A DNA stretch of 64,000 nucleotides from Cornus controversa (GCA_026545225.1 CM048849.1:52274836-52338835); one strand, 5' to 3'; numbered from the stretch's first letter, positions 36,443 through 47,703 are shown. The notes: generated by a model from the letters alone, not told the origin. Made by a program: numbers and translations.

Positions 36443-37757
36443 ACTCTCACAATCAAGACAAGATATCCTGAAAGTACTAATAAACAACATACATGATACG
36501 CACAAAAAAAGGAACCCAAATGAATGCAGGGGACGAGAGGGGAACTGCAAAGGAATTGGTGAAAGAGCACTTAATAAGATCGCTTCATTTTGATCAAAAT
36601 AACAGACACCCAATATTAATGAGATCTGAGATATGTCAAAATTTGTTCAAGCATTAGGAAGATAGCCTGTCATGAGTGTCTGCCTTAAAGATTATATATG
36701 ATCATGATTGATTCGGAGGGTCATGCGAAGGTACCTGATTTGTATAGGTTGTAATGTATCTCCTGCAACTTGATCCATATTATACAAAATACATCCACTA
36801 AAAGAAAAGAGGGGATGGAAAACATGTTATAGAAGAAAGGAGAAACATGCTTCGAAGAATTAATACTTTTCCAATTATAACCACCAAAGGTTCATAGTCT
36901 AGTGGTGTGGTGGTCAAAGCTCCATACAGATAAAATAGTTGGGTGCATTATTTGCCAAGACTTGAAGAAGAAAAATAAAAAAAAAACCTTCCCTAAAATT
37001 AAACAATTTTAAAGCAAGATCTATATAGACACGTGACATTTGATAAAATAATCTTATCAATACGAAGACACGAACACAACACGAATTACTACCAATTTTG
37101 CCGGTCAAGAGTGAAAAGTCCATATCATGCAACCTCATGGGTGTGTCTGGAGTGCTTAGGGACGTTACATGTTCCTTGGATTGGCAATTGTTTACAGGCA
37201 TATATATATTTTTACAAAACAATAAATTAATGTAAAAATATCATGTTAAAAAATTATGCAATGTAATGTGGTTTTCTTTTGTACATCCATTTGCAAATTT
37301 CATGATGGGTTTTATTAAGATTGAGGAGTAACATTGCTATACAAGGTCACGTTTGGGATGAGTTTCAGTGTTTTAATTCCCTTTTGGCACCCCCAAAACA
37401 AAAAAAAAATCGTTCTTTCTTTCTTATATATATATATATATAGATATATTTAACAGTTTTTATGTCATCCACAAGAAAGTTCTTCAACAGCTAAAAAAAA
37501 AGATGGAGAATTCAATCTTTGCCAATCTCTGTGATCTGAAGTAAAATATTCATATAAAAAATGCATATATATCAATCTGCAGTTATGCCATCCTTTAAAA
37601 ATTTACATGAAACGCCAGAATACAATTATCCGCTCAAAATCCCCATAATATTTTACAAATCAAATATTTTAAAATATCTCATACTGTTTATATAAACACA
37701 CAATTAACTACACACAATAGGAAACTTATAAGAACAAACAATTACCAATAAGAGTCA
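34921..37757. other. AT-rich intergenic stretch downstream of the ATL gene
   Basis: Holds a small foldback element (35263-35529, listed separately) and a 31-base A run at 36411-36441 with CACTCTCA on both sides. A Lys-rich or Phe-rich open frame over the A run is an artefact. No gene recognised. Confidence 0.6.
35263..35529. mobile_element. Small foldback element (MITE)
   Basis: Left arm starts GGTTAAATTCATAAAATCCC and continues CCTCTACTATAAA; the right arm, reversed, starts GGGTTAAAATCATAAAACCC and continues CTCTCTACTATAAA. The arms match over about 50 bases, ending CATAAAACTCC. Non-coding. No target duplication recognised. Confidence 0.7.
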
Positions 37758-38405
37758 TCACTGCCTCTCCATATCTTCACCATAAGCTTCTTCTCCACAA
37801 CTTCGAACCCTCCTTGATGATCTCTCGTTTCTCTCCCTACTGATCATCCTCCGAAAAGAGCTTAATCGCGAGCCTGATCCACCCACCTTCTCCAATTCTG
37901 CAGCACCATCGGGTGCACCACCCTCTAGTGGCGGAGCCGTGGGCTCAACCCTAGGCTCAGCCAGGGTGCGACAATTGGGGCATGTCATGTGTGAGCCCAA
38001 CCACATGCCAATACAATCTGCATGGAACAAGTGCTTACAGTTTGGAAGAAGCCTAACTGTGGCTTTTTCCACTATGGTGCTTAAACACACCGAGCACTCT
38101 ATGGCCTCACCATGGTCAAACCCATCACTTGCTTTATAATTGAATATGGGTAGGGACTCTATGACCGATTGATCAAGCCCTCTTTTGGGTGACTCACTCA
38201 AGTTCACTTCCGATGGTACAACCGCGGTAATACTTAACGGGAAGAGAATATTCCGGCGCCTTCTTTCTCGGCGTCTGAGGAGATATTTGCAGTAAATATT
38301 GAGTATGATGACGAGTGTTAGAATGCCAATTAAGGAACACATCACTGCAAGCACGATCTTGATGGTACTACCAAATTTGAATTTATCATCATCTTCGGAG
38401 CTCAT
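37758..38405 (-). CDS. ATL-family RING-H2 finger E3 ubiquitin ligase
   Basis: Intronless, 215 residues, the usual form and size of plant ATL proteins, which are membrane-anchored E3 ligases that pass ubiquitin from an E2 to target proteins. In order: a short acidic N-terminus, one transmembrane helix (about residues 15-39, IKIVLAVMCSLIGILTLV), a basic stretch (LLRRRERRRRN), the ATL GLD motif (RGLDQSVIESLPIF, 75-88), and a complete RING-H2: C104, C107, C123, H125, H128, C131, C142, C145, with the conserved Trp before the last Cys pair (MWL). The C-terminal tail is Pro/Gly then Arg/Ser-rich. All eight zinc ligands are present, so it should be active. The start is the first ATG in frame. I cannot assign a specific ATL number; ATL genes are often induced by elicitors or hormones, but nothing here shows that. 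Confidence 0.95.
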   Translation of the reverse strand: MSSEDDDKFKFGSTIKIVLAVMCSLIGILTLVIILNIYCKYLLRRRERRRRNILFPLSITAVVPSEVNLSESPKRGLDQSVIESLPIFNYKASDGFDHGEAIECSVCLSTIVEKATVRLLPNCKHLFHADCIGMWLGSHMTCPNCRTLAEPRVEPTAPPLEGGAPDGAAELEKVGGSGSRLSSFRRMISRERNERSSRRVRSCGEEAYGEDMERQ

Positions 38406-38995
38406 GGTTGCTGCAATGGAGATTGGTAGAGGTGGAGGAAATTTTGTTTAGTCTTCTCTTACAATCAAACTGTTCTGGTTGCTAATAATATGATGGATAT
38501 TTTTTGTCATAGATGATGTAGAATTTTGATGCTTCATCGTTTAATGAGGTTTGACTAAATGCCACTTTTATTTTTCTCTTTTTTCGACACCTGTGTTGAA
38601 ATGTTATTACAAGTCTGTGGCATGCTTTGAATTTTTACTGTCCTTCCAATTTCAATGATAGCACCTGCCATTAATATTCTACCATGACAACTTGTGGATT
38701 TTATTTTGAATTGGATACAAGTTATGAAATTAGAGATGATTATGCGACTTAGGGGAAGATAATGGTAGGTGAGTTAGTTATTCTATGTCCAAAATATTGT
38801 CGCAGCACGAGATATAGAGTGGAGTCGTGTGGTATATTCAACCGCGTATTGTTACTCGTTACGAGGTTGTTCAAACTTGGAAGGAGTCATGACCATCAGT
38901 TTCCATGACCAATAGGAATGCGTTTCTTTAAATTTGAGTAGATGGATATTTTTTTAATTATAATTTATTAATATCATTATATATATATATATATA

Positions 38996-39774
38996 GGCAA
39001 AATACACTCACACCTAGGTTTCCCCTAATTACCCTCATATTTATAATTTGACAAAACTTATATTCAAAAGATATTTTTGACCTTATTTTTCATGTTTAAC
39101 GGACTAAATTGCTTTAACTTTTATTCTATTACTTCTCTTTTAACCTTAAGCCCCCCCACCCCACCCCACCCCACCCCCAAAACACACACACACACATTTG
39201 CAGCACTAAAAATATATTACAAATTTTATTAAATATATTTTTAATATATGTTATATTACATATTTTAGTATAAAATAAATTTAAATTTAAAATTACAAAT
39301 TATACATACTTGTAATTCTTTCAAGCTTTATGAATCTTAATATGATGATAAAACTTCAAACACATTAAGATTGATAAAACTTGAAAAAATTACAAGTTTG
39401 TATAATTTCTAATTTATATTTAAATTTATTTTTTTAGTAAAATACGTAATATAACATATATTAAAAATATATTTAATAAAATTTGTAATATATTTCTAGT
39501 GCTGCAAAAATATATGTGTGTATGTGTGCGTGTGGTTTAAGGTTAAAAGGAAAGTAATGAAATGAAAGTTGGGGTAATGTAGTATTTTAAATGTGAAAAA
39601 TGATTTCAAAAATGTATTTGTTGTTAATGGAGGGTAAAACAGACAATACATATAGTGTTGGGATTGAGTATAATCATGCATTAAACCTCGGGGGATGTAA
39701 GTGTAGGTTTTGCCAAATTATAAATATGAGTGTAGTTGGGACAAACCTTAAGGGGTGTGAGTGTATTTTGCCCC
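38996..39774. mobile_element. Near-perfect 0.78-kb palindromic foldback element
   Basis: The left end GGCAAAATACACTCACACC pairs with the right end GTGTGAGTGTATTTTGCCCC. Pairing continues inward: CATATTTATAATTTG with CAAATTATAAATATG; GCAGCACTA with TAGTGCTGC; ACAAATTTTATTAAATATAT and its reverse; ACTTGTAATT with AATTACAAGT; GAATCTTAATATG with CATTAAGATTG, down to a small loop near 39350. Arms are about 350-400 bases each. No coding capacity; an RNA copy would be one long hairpin. An open frame at 39600-39788 is only part of one arm. Confidence 0.85.
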
Positions 39775-42640
39775 ATATGTTAGAGTAAGTTAGGTGTGGA
39801 GAAGATCTACAATACATTCGGTATAAATACACACGGTGAATCTAGACTTTAAGTGTTGTACATGCGCGATAAGGCCTACTTTATGTGTTGTACACACACG
39901 ATTCTGTTCAAATTTACTCGATAATTTACATCAAATGTATTGTAGACATTCTCCTTAGTATGAAGGCTACTGAACCAAAAAAAACCTTTTTATTGATATT
40001 TTCTCAGCGATTCGAATTCGCCCACCTCTTGTATAAGTCAAAATTGTCTTAAATGTTTTGCCTCTTGGTTGATTGAATTTTTTAAAGTGTTTTTACGTTG
40101 GGCGAACGGCATGCGCTACAATTTTCATTTTACATATCTAATATCTCGAGATGAAGTACATCAATTTTCTATACATCTCGAATACATAAATTTGATTCAA
40201 TCGTTCGTAATTTAATAAGGTGAACACGTCTAACATATTATGCATGGTTTCAGTTGTTGACACGTGGCATACAAAGCAATAAAAATATAAAAAATAGATG
40301 GAAGGGGCCGACAATCTCAACCAAGAGGAAGAGGAGTTGAAGGTTCACCGCACTCATAAGGTTGTACATGTCACAATTCACATTTCAAGTAGCTAGTAAC
40401 TAACTATCACGTAATGACCAGAGGAAAGCGATGGAGAGGAAAAAAAGGTACAAGTGATTAATAGTTTCTGCACCAGATCGTATATGAGAAAAACGTATCG
40501 TATTTATCAAGTATTCAAGACACAAAAAAACAATTACCTATTCATATTTTCTTATACTGCTCTATTATCAACTAAAATAAAAATGATATTTTTATGCAAT
40601 TAAAACTGTGTGTGTTTAATATATATGAACACTCTAAGGATTCTAAAATGAAGGAAAAATACAATCTTCGTGTAATAATTCACTCATCTACAAGAACCCA
40701 TGTAATATTTATTATACGAGTGATACTGCTTTCGCATGTCAGCTAGACAAATTGCCTTTTGGCACCCATGCATTCACAACTGGCATCCACATTTTGAATA
40801 AGACTTCTAACCAAATTTAGCTAGAAAAGCTATTTGGGACCATTTTAAACCAACAAGCCTCGTTACACATCTGTCTTAAATTGTGCAATTTGACTTGTAA
40901 GATGAAATTATATGCACATAAATGGTGCTTATTACGGGACCATCAAAGCTCGAATTTGATTTCTTTTTGTTAAGGTCTTGGTTTTTGATAAAATATTGAG
41001 CACATAATCTAGTATCCTTGAATGATGGATTGTTATTTTGTATTATCAAGAGCAATGAAGAGTTTTTGTTGGTGGCTCCGGAATTACATATTGAAAAAAT
41101 TAGATTTTAGTGATCAAAATTAAAAAAATAAATAAAATACTTTAAGTGACTTTAAACTTGAGAAAAAATAAATAATATCCAAACTTAAAAGTAATTTTTA
41201 AATTAGTGACTATTTAAGACTTAGTCTCCCAAATACCCTTCTAGCACGACCCCACCATCCTCCATCACCACCTCAATCTCTTCTACAGGTAAAAATGGTG
41301 AATCACTCATCGGATAATTGTTTCGAGATACTGTTAAATTAATGTCGAAATAGTCCATCATTTTTTTTTGTCATTTTATCTCCTAAGCGCCATAATCAAT
41401 TCGATCCTCTCTCACAATTTCTGATTCATTGTTCTTGTAACTATTTGTTCTTTTTTTCTCCAATTTTAGGATATTTCCATCTATTGGTGTCCTTCGCTAT
41501 ATAGTTTTACTTCTCTACAGCTACAGGCAATAACTATTGGGGTTAGGATTTACAATTTGAGTGAATTATCACTCAATGAATTGCCGTAGAAATCCTTTCT
41601 ACAAAGTAAAGAAGCAAAGCAGCATAGTCCAACGGTGTAAACACTCCCTAATATATTATATATGTGTGTGTGTGTCTGATATTAGTTAGTGATTTATACA
41701 ATTGGTTTTCATCAATACATTGTTATTACTTCTATGCACAGGAGTGAGAGTTGTATGGGGATGAACTGTGGTAAGAGGAGCAAATGGCAAATGGCACCAA
41801 TATTTATTATAACCTCATTGCATTGCCTTGCACGATCAGGGGCATTGCTTTGGCAATTTTGCACATTTTTGGTGAAGATGAGAATGAGATGGTAGCGGTG
41901 GTGGAGGATGGCGGGGTTCTGGTAAAAGGGTATTTAGGATATTAAATTTTAAATGGTCACTGATAAGTAATTATGTTTTAAGTTTCATTATTATTTATTT
42001 TTTTTGAATTTAAGGGTGCATAATAACTTTACTCATACTCGTTGTTGATAAAAAAATACAAAAAAAAAAACAAAAAAATTTGATCGTGCTAGTAGACTAA
42101 TTTGGTCTAAGGTTGGATACCTTTCTCAGTAAAGAAGGGAAAAAAAAGAAAAACAAAAAAAGAAGAGACATGAAATCAAGAATTTGAAATTTAAATTGAA
42201 AAAAAAGTAGTTTAAATTTATACTAATTTGTCTTGAATTTTAACTCCAATGTACTAATTTTATACCATCAAACAAAACTCAATAAACATTTGAAAGAATT
42301 TTTTTTTTGCAAATATAAGAGTAAAAGATTACCCTCCACCGAAAAAGTTCAACTCCCAGTTTTTAAGTTCAAAATAATTCATGACTATTCTATTCAAGAT
42401 GTTAAAAATGAGAAAAAACACACTCGTATACAAGTACCCAATATATATTTAACCTTTATCAAAATAGAAAAAACATTGCACGTTCACAAGTAACCAATAT
42501 AAATTTAACCTTTACTAAAATGGAAAAATGGGACCAACTTTGGTTACTTTCGGTCAGTTAGTGTAGTATTGTCCACTAAAATAATTTTGACTAAAATTTA
42601 TTTCTCAATAATTTTTTATATGGAAAATGATTTAACGCCT
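39775..42640. other. Intergenic, no gene recognised
   Basis: AT-rich sequence between the palindrome and the first Nudix gene. Open frames are short, without a recognisable domain or good splice partners. Confidence 0.6.
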
Positions 42641-42649
42641 AACCGATGC

Positions 42650-42745
42650 ATTTAACCGAAAGCATTCATGCTATCAAAGGCCATAATTTAAATGCTTTCG
42701 GTTCATCAAGGGCCATAAATGCTTTCGGCTGAATAAATAGGCTTG
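42650..42745 (+). promoter_or_regulatory. Repeated AATGCTTTCGG boxes and TATA-like box upstream of Nudix gene 1
   Basis: The word AAATGCTTTCGG occurs twice in direct orientation (in TTTAAATGCTTTCGGTTC and CATAAATGCTTTCGGCTG) and once inverted (ACCGAAAGCATT). The direct copies are preceded by AAAGGCCATAA and AAGGGCCATAA. GAATAAATAGG, a possible TATA box, follows at once, about 130 bases before the start codon. Function is inferred only from position and repetition. Confidence 0.4.
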
Positions 42746-42861
42746 ACTCTTCGGCTAAAATAGCAGTGCCCTTCTTTGTTTATAAGGCTATCATTTGTCC
42801 ATCGCATCGACCCTGTCTGTGACCGCCAGCATCGTCTTGGAATTCTCTTTCTAAAGACATC

Positions 42862-45800
42862 ATGGGCTCGAACAACTGTTTCGGAGGGTCAGAGCGAATT
42901 TTAGCCTTGGCTCGTCAGCTTCGTCTCTACAAACCTACTCCAACATTCGATGAGACGGATATTGAAGAGCAAAGAATCGAAGAGAGTACAGGGAAGGTTG
43001 TTTCTCAGGTGGGTTTTGCTGAATCTGCTACGCCAGTTGCCCATCTACCCGAAAGATTCAGACCCAAGAGAGCCGCTGTTCTTATCTGCCTCTTTGAAGG
43101 GGACGATGGCGATCTTCGTGTTATCCTCACTAAGCGTTCTTCAAGACTCTCTACTCACCCAGGTCAGTAACACCTTACTTCTATCCATACATATGTTTGT
43201 ATTTTTTATTTACTATACAAACCAAGTGGATTTTGTTATTTTAGGTAGTGGGTGTTTTCGTGTTGATGGTAATGGTGTGTAAAATACTGTTGATTATGAT
43301 GATGATGTTGTGTTGGGTTTTTTTTTATATTTTTTTATCATGTTATACAAAATGGATGTCTTTTGTTGATGTTTGCATATGTTGGTTGGTTCAATTTATC
43401 AAGTGGAATTCTTTTGTGTATGTTTGTTTTGAAGATTGTGAGGTTACAAAATTTCCCCCCTATTGCGAGGTTTCAATATACTGAATTTACCAATTGAAAT
43501 TTCTCTTTTTGTGATGTCTTTTGTTGATTATAATGTTTTGTGCATGTGGGTATTGTTGATTTCACCAAGTTTGTGTTTTTGACTGTAGGTGAAATTGCAT
43601 TTCCCGGAGGGAAAGCAGAGGAGGGAGATGCAGATGATGCTGCGACAGCAACAAGGGAAGCTAGGGAGGAGATAGGGTTGGACCCTTCGCTTGTGAATGT
43701 TGTGACTGTTCTCGAACCATTCTTATCTAAGGTAGATTTTGATGTTTCTTTTATAATTCCTCCAAACATCAGTGATGTGATTCTAATTTATGCATTTTAT
43801 GGCTCCTAAAGATATTCTGGGTTTTATAGACAGACATTGGACTGAAACTTATGTGCTGTTTGAACGGATTAAGCACTTATTCAATTGTGTTTGATAACGC
43901 AATTTGAATATCACTGAAAACAAATGGTAAACACCACTTAAAATTTGATAAAATTTTAAGTGACAAAGACATCACAACGCTGAAAATTAAAAAAAATATT
44001 TAGGTGCTGTTTGATAAAACTGAAAATTAAGTACTAAAAATTTTAAGAGCTAAATTTCAAGTGCTGAAGTTCTTAAGTGGTAATTAAAAGATAAATATTT
44101 TTTGATATGTTTTTGAATTTTTAGCATTCAAGGATAAGTGATGTGTCTGTCATTTAAAATTTTACTCCATTTTAAATGGTGCTTACCGTTTTTAGTGATA
44201 TTCAAAATTCCGTTATCAAACGCATTTAATTGGATAAACTTAATCTCTTCGGAATTAAGTATTGAATTGAGTTATCAAATAACACCTTAGTTTTTAGTTA
44301 TCACTTAAAAACTTCAACACTTAAAATTTAGCTCTTAAAATTTTTAGTATATAATTTTCAGTTTTATCAAACAACGCCTCAGACTCAGTTTTCAACAAGT
44401 CAAAGCACATGATAGAATAATGCGTGGTCAGCCTCACAAATATTGTGATTTTATTTTTTAATTCCTCATGAAATAAGGCTTATGTTCATTGTAAAATCAT
44501 GTTTTGCTTGCCTCTATTTCAAGCATCATGATCCACATTTGCCCATTAATTGATCAACTGCAATTCGTGTTGTCTTAAAAAAACACGAGTGCATGTCAAT
44601 TGTGATTTTGTTAGTATGCTAGTCCTTATTTGCAGCAAAATTTTCATATGGTGATTCTACCCATATGCCGAATCCCTTCTCTTTGCACCTTCCCTCCTCC
44701 CAGAGAAAGGCCCAAAAAAGGAAGTTTTTTTTTTTTAAATTATTTATTTATTATTATGATAAAAGAAACTGATTTTGTAACGTCCCACCCTTCCGACACA
44801 ATATTGTCTGCTTTTGGCTCCCACAAAGGTCGTTGTCACAATCCATCCCCCTTGGAGGTCCGACATCCTCGTTGGCACACTTCCGACTGGTCTCTGATAC
44901 CTTTTGTAACGCCCCACCCTTATTCGACACAATATTGTTTGCTTTTAGCTTCCTTGAACCAGAGGCTTCCCAGGGGTCACCCATCCTGGTACTACTCCCA
45001 GCTAAGCACGTTAAACTGTGGAGTTCTGATGAGTTCATAACCATCACGACTTTAAAACGCGCCGTGTCATAAAAGGGTGATGAACATATATATAACACTT
45101 CACCTTCACCTGCCCAGACGATGTGGGATCGTGACACCCGTAGCCCGCCAGTGTTCGCCCACACCACATCCGCCCACAAAGGTCGTTACAGATTTGCTCT
45201 TAAAATCATTAACTTATCTTACTTTTGCTAACCTAATTATAAGATCTTAGAGTAAATATCACTGACACTCCTGAGGTTTGATGTATTGACACGCAGTTAC
45301 AACTTTGTGAATTTTTTTCACCAACACCCTTTGTGATTTGTGTTGTATATCACATACACCGCCTCCTGCCAAAAGTACACTGTGTCAGAGCACTTTTTGA
45401 TGGTAAAACGACCATGCTGCCCTTTGACTTTTAACCTAACTTATATGAATGGTAAATTTACCCATTTAACCCTATCTAATGGACTAAAATACCCCTTTGA
45501 ATATACCTATATACATAAAATAAAAATATAGTTGCCAATGCATATTATTATGAAGGGTATTGTGGTCATTTTTTTATTATGATATTTTTATATTAAAATA
45601 CATTTAAATAATCAGGGGCAATCAAGACATTTCACATATTAAAAAAATGAAAAAGCTGACAGGGGGTGTTGGTGATTAACTTCTCTTACTTTTGCTCTTA
45701 AAATCATTAACTTCTCTTACTTTTGCTAACCTAATTATAAGATATTAAAAGCATTTAGGGCCAGCAAAACAGATATAAAATCTTTATTGAGAAGGTAGAG

Positions 45801-47703
45801 ATGTCAATGTTAAGGTGGCTGATCGGAATGACTAGAAGAGATAAGATCACTAATGAAAGCGTGAGGAATAACTTGGGATTGACGCCTATTAGTGAGAAGA
45901 TAAGAGAGAGTAGACTTAGATGGTATGGACACATCCAATGAAGACCTATAGATGCGCTGATAAGAAGAGGAAGATTAGTTGCCATAGAAGCAAAGAGACA
46001 AAGAAGATGACCCAAATTATTATGAGATGAAGCTATTAGAAATGATTTTAAAAAGTTAAATATAATAGGTGAGATGGTGTGTAATAGAAAAGAATGGAAA
46101 AAGAGAACTCATGTCGCCAACTCCTCCATTCATATAGGATTAAGGCAAGGATGATGATGAGGATTGGGAAGGTGACCCAGTGCAAAGAAGTGCCAACTTA
46201 GGCCTTTTCAAACTTGTGGCAAAGAGTCATGTTCACGAGATGAGTCAGATGACCACTCCTTTGCACTAGCCACCTAGTTATTATTTCATGTCAATTCTGA
46301 TACCTTCTTGCAAAAATTGTCGTGGTTAGGTTTATATAAAAGAAACTTGTACAATATATGTAATGAGGTAAAAGAAGCGTAGATATCAGCAAGTATTGAC
46401 ATGAAAGTTTACTATATGAACTACGAAATAAAATAATCTTTCTTGGATGACAGTGAAAGAATGACAAATATCCAAACAAAAGAAAAAAATTTAAAACATA
46501 ATAAAAAGTGAAGGAATGAAAGGAAACGAACAATAATAATTTAAATTTACATTTTATCAGGAAAAAAAAAACAATAATAACTTTAGCAGAGAACATTTGC
46601 TTAATTTGAGTCTTGTGACAAGGCACTATGACAAGTGTCTGGGGCGCTTGCTGGGCTCTCTCTCTCTCTGACCAACCCGTATGGTGGTCAATCCTCCTCC
46701 CACCATAACAGATTCTGGTGTGGACTTGTTAGGGTTCCATTCTCTTTTGGCTTGGGTACATGTGTCAAGTGCAGTAATTTAATACTCAAATCTAAGGACA
46801 CACGGCTACATATTCACATTTCTTAATATCATTATTTGTTATATAGGATAAACAGTGTGCTTATTAAGATATTGTTCAACATGGGCAGTTCACATATATT
46901 GAAACAACTATTTAATAAATGGAGCAAAATAGAGAGTTTTATGTACAACTATGTTATATATAATTACTGGACATGCTTGTTGGGTACATCTCCAACTCCA
47001 CATATTGGACATGTATCCTATTCTCATACATTTATGTCATCTACCCAATGCAAGTGCTTAACACACTTGGAAGAGTCTATATCATCGCCTTTCACCCAAT
47101 GATTACAACCCATGCATATATAGCCATATGGGTCACATGGGACTAGCAAAATTATGCAGACCACGGTTAACATGTTACACGTAGAACAATTATACTCTAC
47201 TGTACAATTGAAACTTCTACCATTGTTAGCTCTAGTTTTACCTCTAGTAACAGCATTTTATGTGCAGCATCTTCTCAGAGTAATTCCTGTGATTGGCTTA
47301 CTGCCCGATAAGAAAGCCTTTAAACCTGCTCCAAATGCCGCTGAAGTAGATGCAGTATTTGATGCTCCCTTGGAAATGTTCATCAAGGTTCTGCTCTTTG
47401 GTGACATTTCTTCCTTTGCCTCATATTATCTAGTTGCAGTTTTAATTTTAATCGAGTACATTTAATGTCCTGTTCTAGGATGAAAACAGGAGAGCAGAAG
47501 AGAGGGAGTGGATGGGAGACAAGTATCTGGTTCATCATTTTGATTATAGAACAAACAATAAGAAGTATGTGATATGTGGACTAACTGCTGGGGTTTTGAT
47601 TAGGGCAGCATCAGTGGTGTACCAAAGGCCACCAGCTTTCCTGGAGCAGAATCCCAAATTCAAATTTCCTAGTGTTGTAGACAAATATACTATAATGCCT
47701 TAG
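42862..47703 (+). CDS. NUDT15: Nudix hydrolase, NUDT15/22 type (CoA pyrophosphatase family), copy 1
   Basis: Four exons: 42862-43162, 43589-43731, 47268-47387, 47479-47703; GT-AG and in phase, 262 residues. Related plant enzymes (Arabidopsis NUDT15, NUDT22, NUDT11) cleave the pyrophosphate of CoA and acyl-CoA. Visible: RPKRAAVLICLFEGDDGDL opens the fold; the CoA-subgroup signature runs LTKRSSRLSTHPGEIAFPGG (89-108); the Nudix box is GGKAEEGDADDAATATREAR followed by EEIGL (107-131), with the metal-binding Glu residues in REAREEIG and the one-residue-longer spacing usual in the NudL subgroup. HLLRVIPVIG begins exon 3, and DENRRAEEREWMG begins exon 4, ending with PPAFLEQNPKF. No clear targeting peptide and no peroxisomal C-terminus. 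Intron 2 is 3.5 kb and holds a Cassandra TRIM, a LINE tail and foldback repeats, yet the splice sites are intact. The symbol is given by family resemblance. Confidence 0.92.
43853..44381. mobile_element. Interlocked inverted repeats (order B-A-B'-A')
   Basis: Two pairs of long inverted repeats overlap. Pair A: 44001-44090 (starts TAGGTGCTGTTTGATAAAAC) and its reverse at about 44290-44381 (ends GTTTTATCAAACAACGCCTC). Pair B: about 43860-43995 (GTGTTTGATAACGCAATTTG, GAATATCACTGAAAAC) and its reverse at about 44115-44255 (GTTTTTAGTGATATTC, GTTATCAAACGC). So arm A lies inside the B pair while A' lies outside it. The ends resemble hAT-like MITEs of the GTGCTGTTTGATAA type. Non-coding, in intron 2 of Nudix gene 1. 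Confidence 0.68.
44776..45190 (-). mobile_element. Cassandra TRIM retrotransposon with 5S rRNA-derived sequence
   Basis: A complete small LTR element on the minus strand, flanked by a perfect 5-bp duplication GATTT (44771-44775, 45191-45195). The 5' LTR (45190-44905, 286 bp) begins TGTAACGACC and ends CGTTACA. It contains a 5S rRNA-like stretch on the minus strand (about 45035-44955): CATCAGAACTCC, AACGTGCTTAGCTGGG, AGTAGTACCAGGATGGGTGA, which covers the 5S internal control region. The primer-binding site GGTATCAGAGAC (44901-44890; initiator tRNA-Met type) follows the LTR. A purine-rich AAGGGGGATGG stretch (about 44853-44843) precedes the second LTR (44840-44776), which is cut to 65 bp by an internal deletion. 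No coding capacity, as is normal for Cassandra. It sits in intron 2 of Nudix gene 1, antisense to the gene. Open frames over it are artefacts. Confidence 0.92.
45194..45747. repeat. 56-bp direct repeats enclosing a foldback-type element
   Basis: The stretch TTGCTCTTAAAATCATTAAC...TTATAAGATCTTA at 45194-45249 is repeated almost exactly at 45692-45747. Between them is an AT-rich segment whose left side reads GTAAATATCACTGACACTCC then TGAGGTTTG and whose right side reads GACAGGGGGTGTTGGTGATT, a weak inverted match. The word ATTAACTTCTCTTACTTTTG also occurs twice near the right repeat. The pattern suggests local duplication linked to the insertion. Confidence 0.6.
45775..46165 (+). mobile_element. 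RTE-type LINE tail, decayed
   Basis: Plus-strand translation gives MSMLRWLIGMTRRDKITNES, IRESRLRWYGHIQ, a stop, RPIDALIRRGRL, and EWKKRTHVANSS, parallel to the LINE tail at 10.8-11.1 kb. Three in-frame stops interrupt it, and a short GAT repeat (GGATGATGATGAGG) follows, matching the microsatellite tail of RTE elements. It lies in intron 2 of Nudix gene 1, in the same orientation as the gene. Confidence 0.75.

Noticed and set aside
36388-36450. A tiny retroposed sequence: CACTCTCA on both sides of a short text plus poly-A
   Set aside because: The unit between is only about 14 bases plus the A run, too short to call a retroposed gene; chance is likely.
36350-36613. Frames with long Phe or Lys runs
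   Set aside because: Caused by the 31-base A run at 36411-36441.
36896-36960. SINE box-A-like words (AGTCTAGTGGTGTGGTGG)
   Set aside because: No box B at the right spacing, no tail and no target duplication.
44950-45045. A functional 5S rRNA gene
   Set aside because: The match is to an LTR-embedded 5S-like block with many changes, inside a Cassandra element.
44630-45179. Overlapping open frames up to 141 residues
   Set aside because: They cover the Cassandra LTR and its 5S-like block; this DNA is non-coding.
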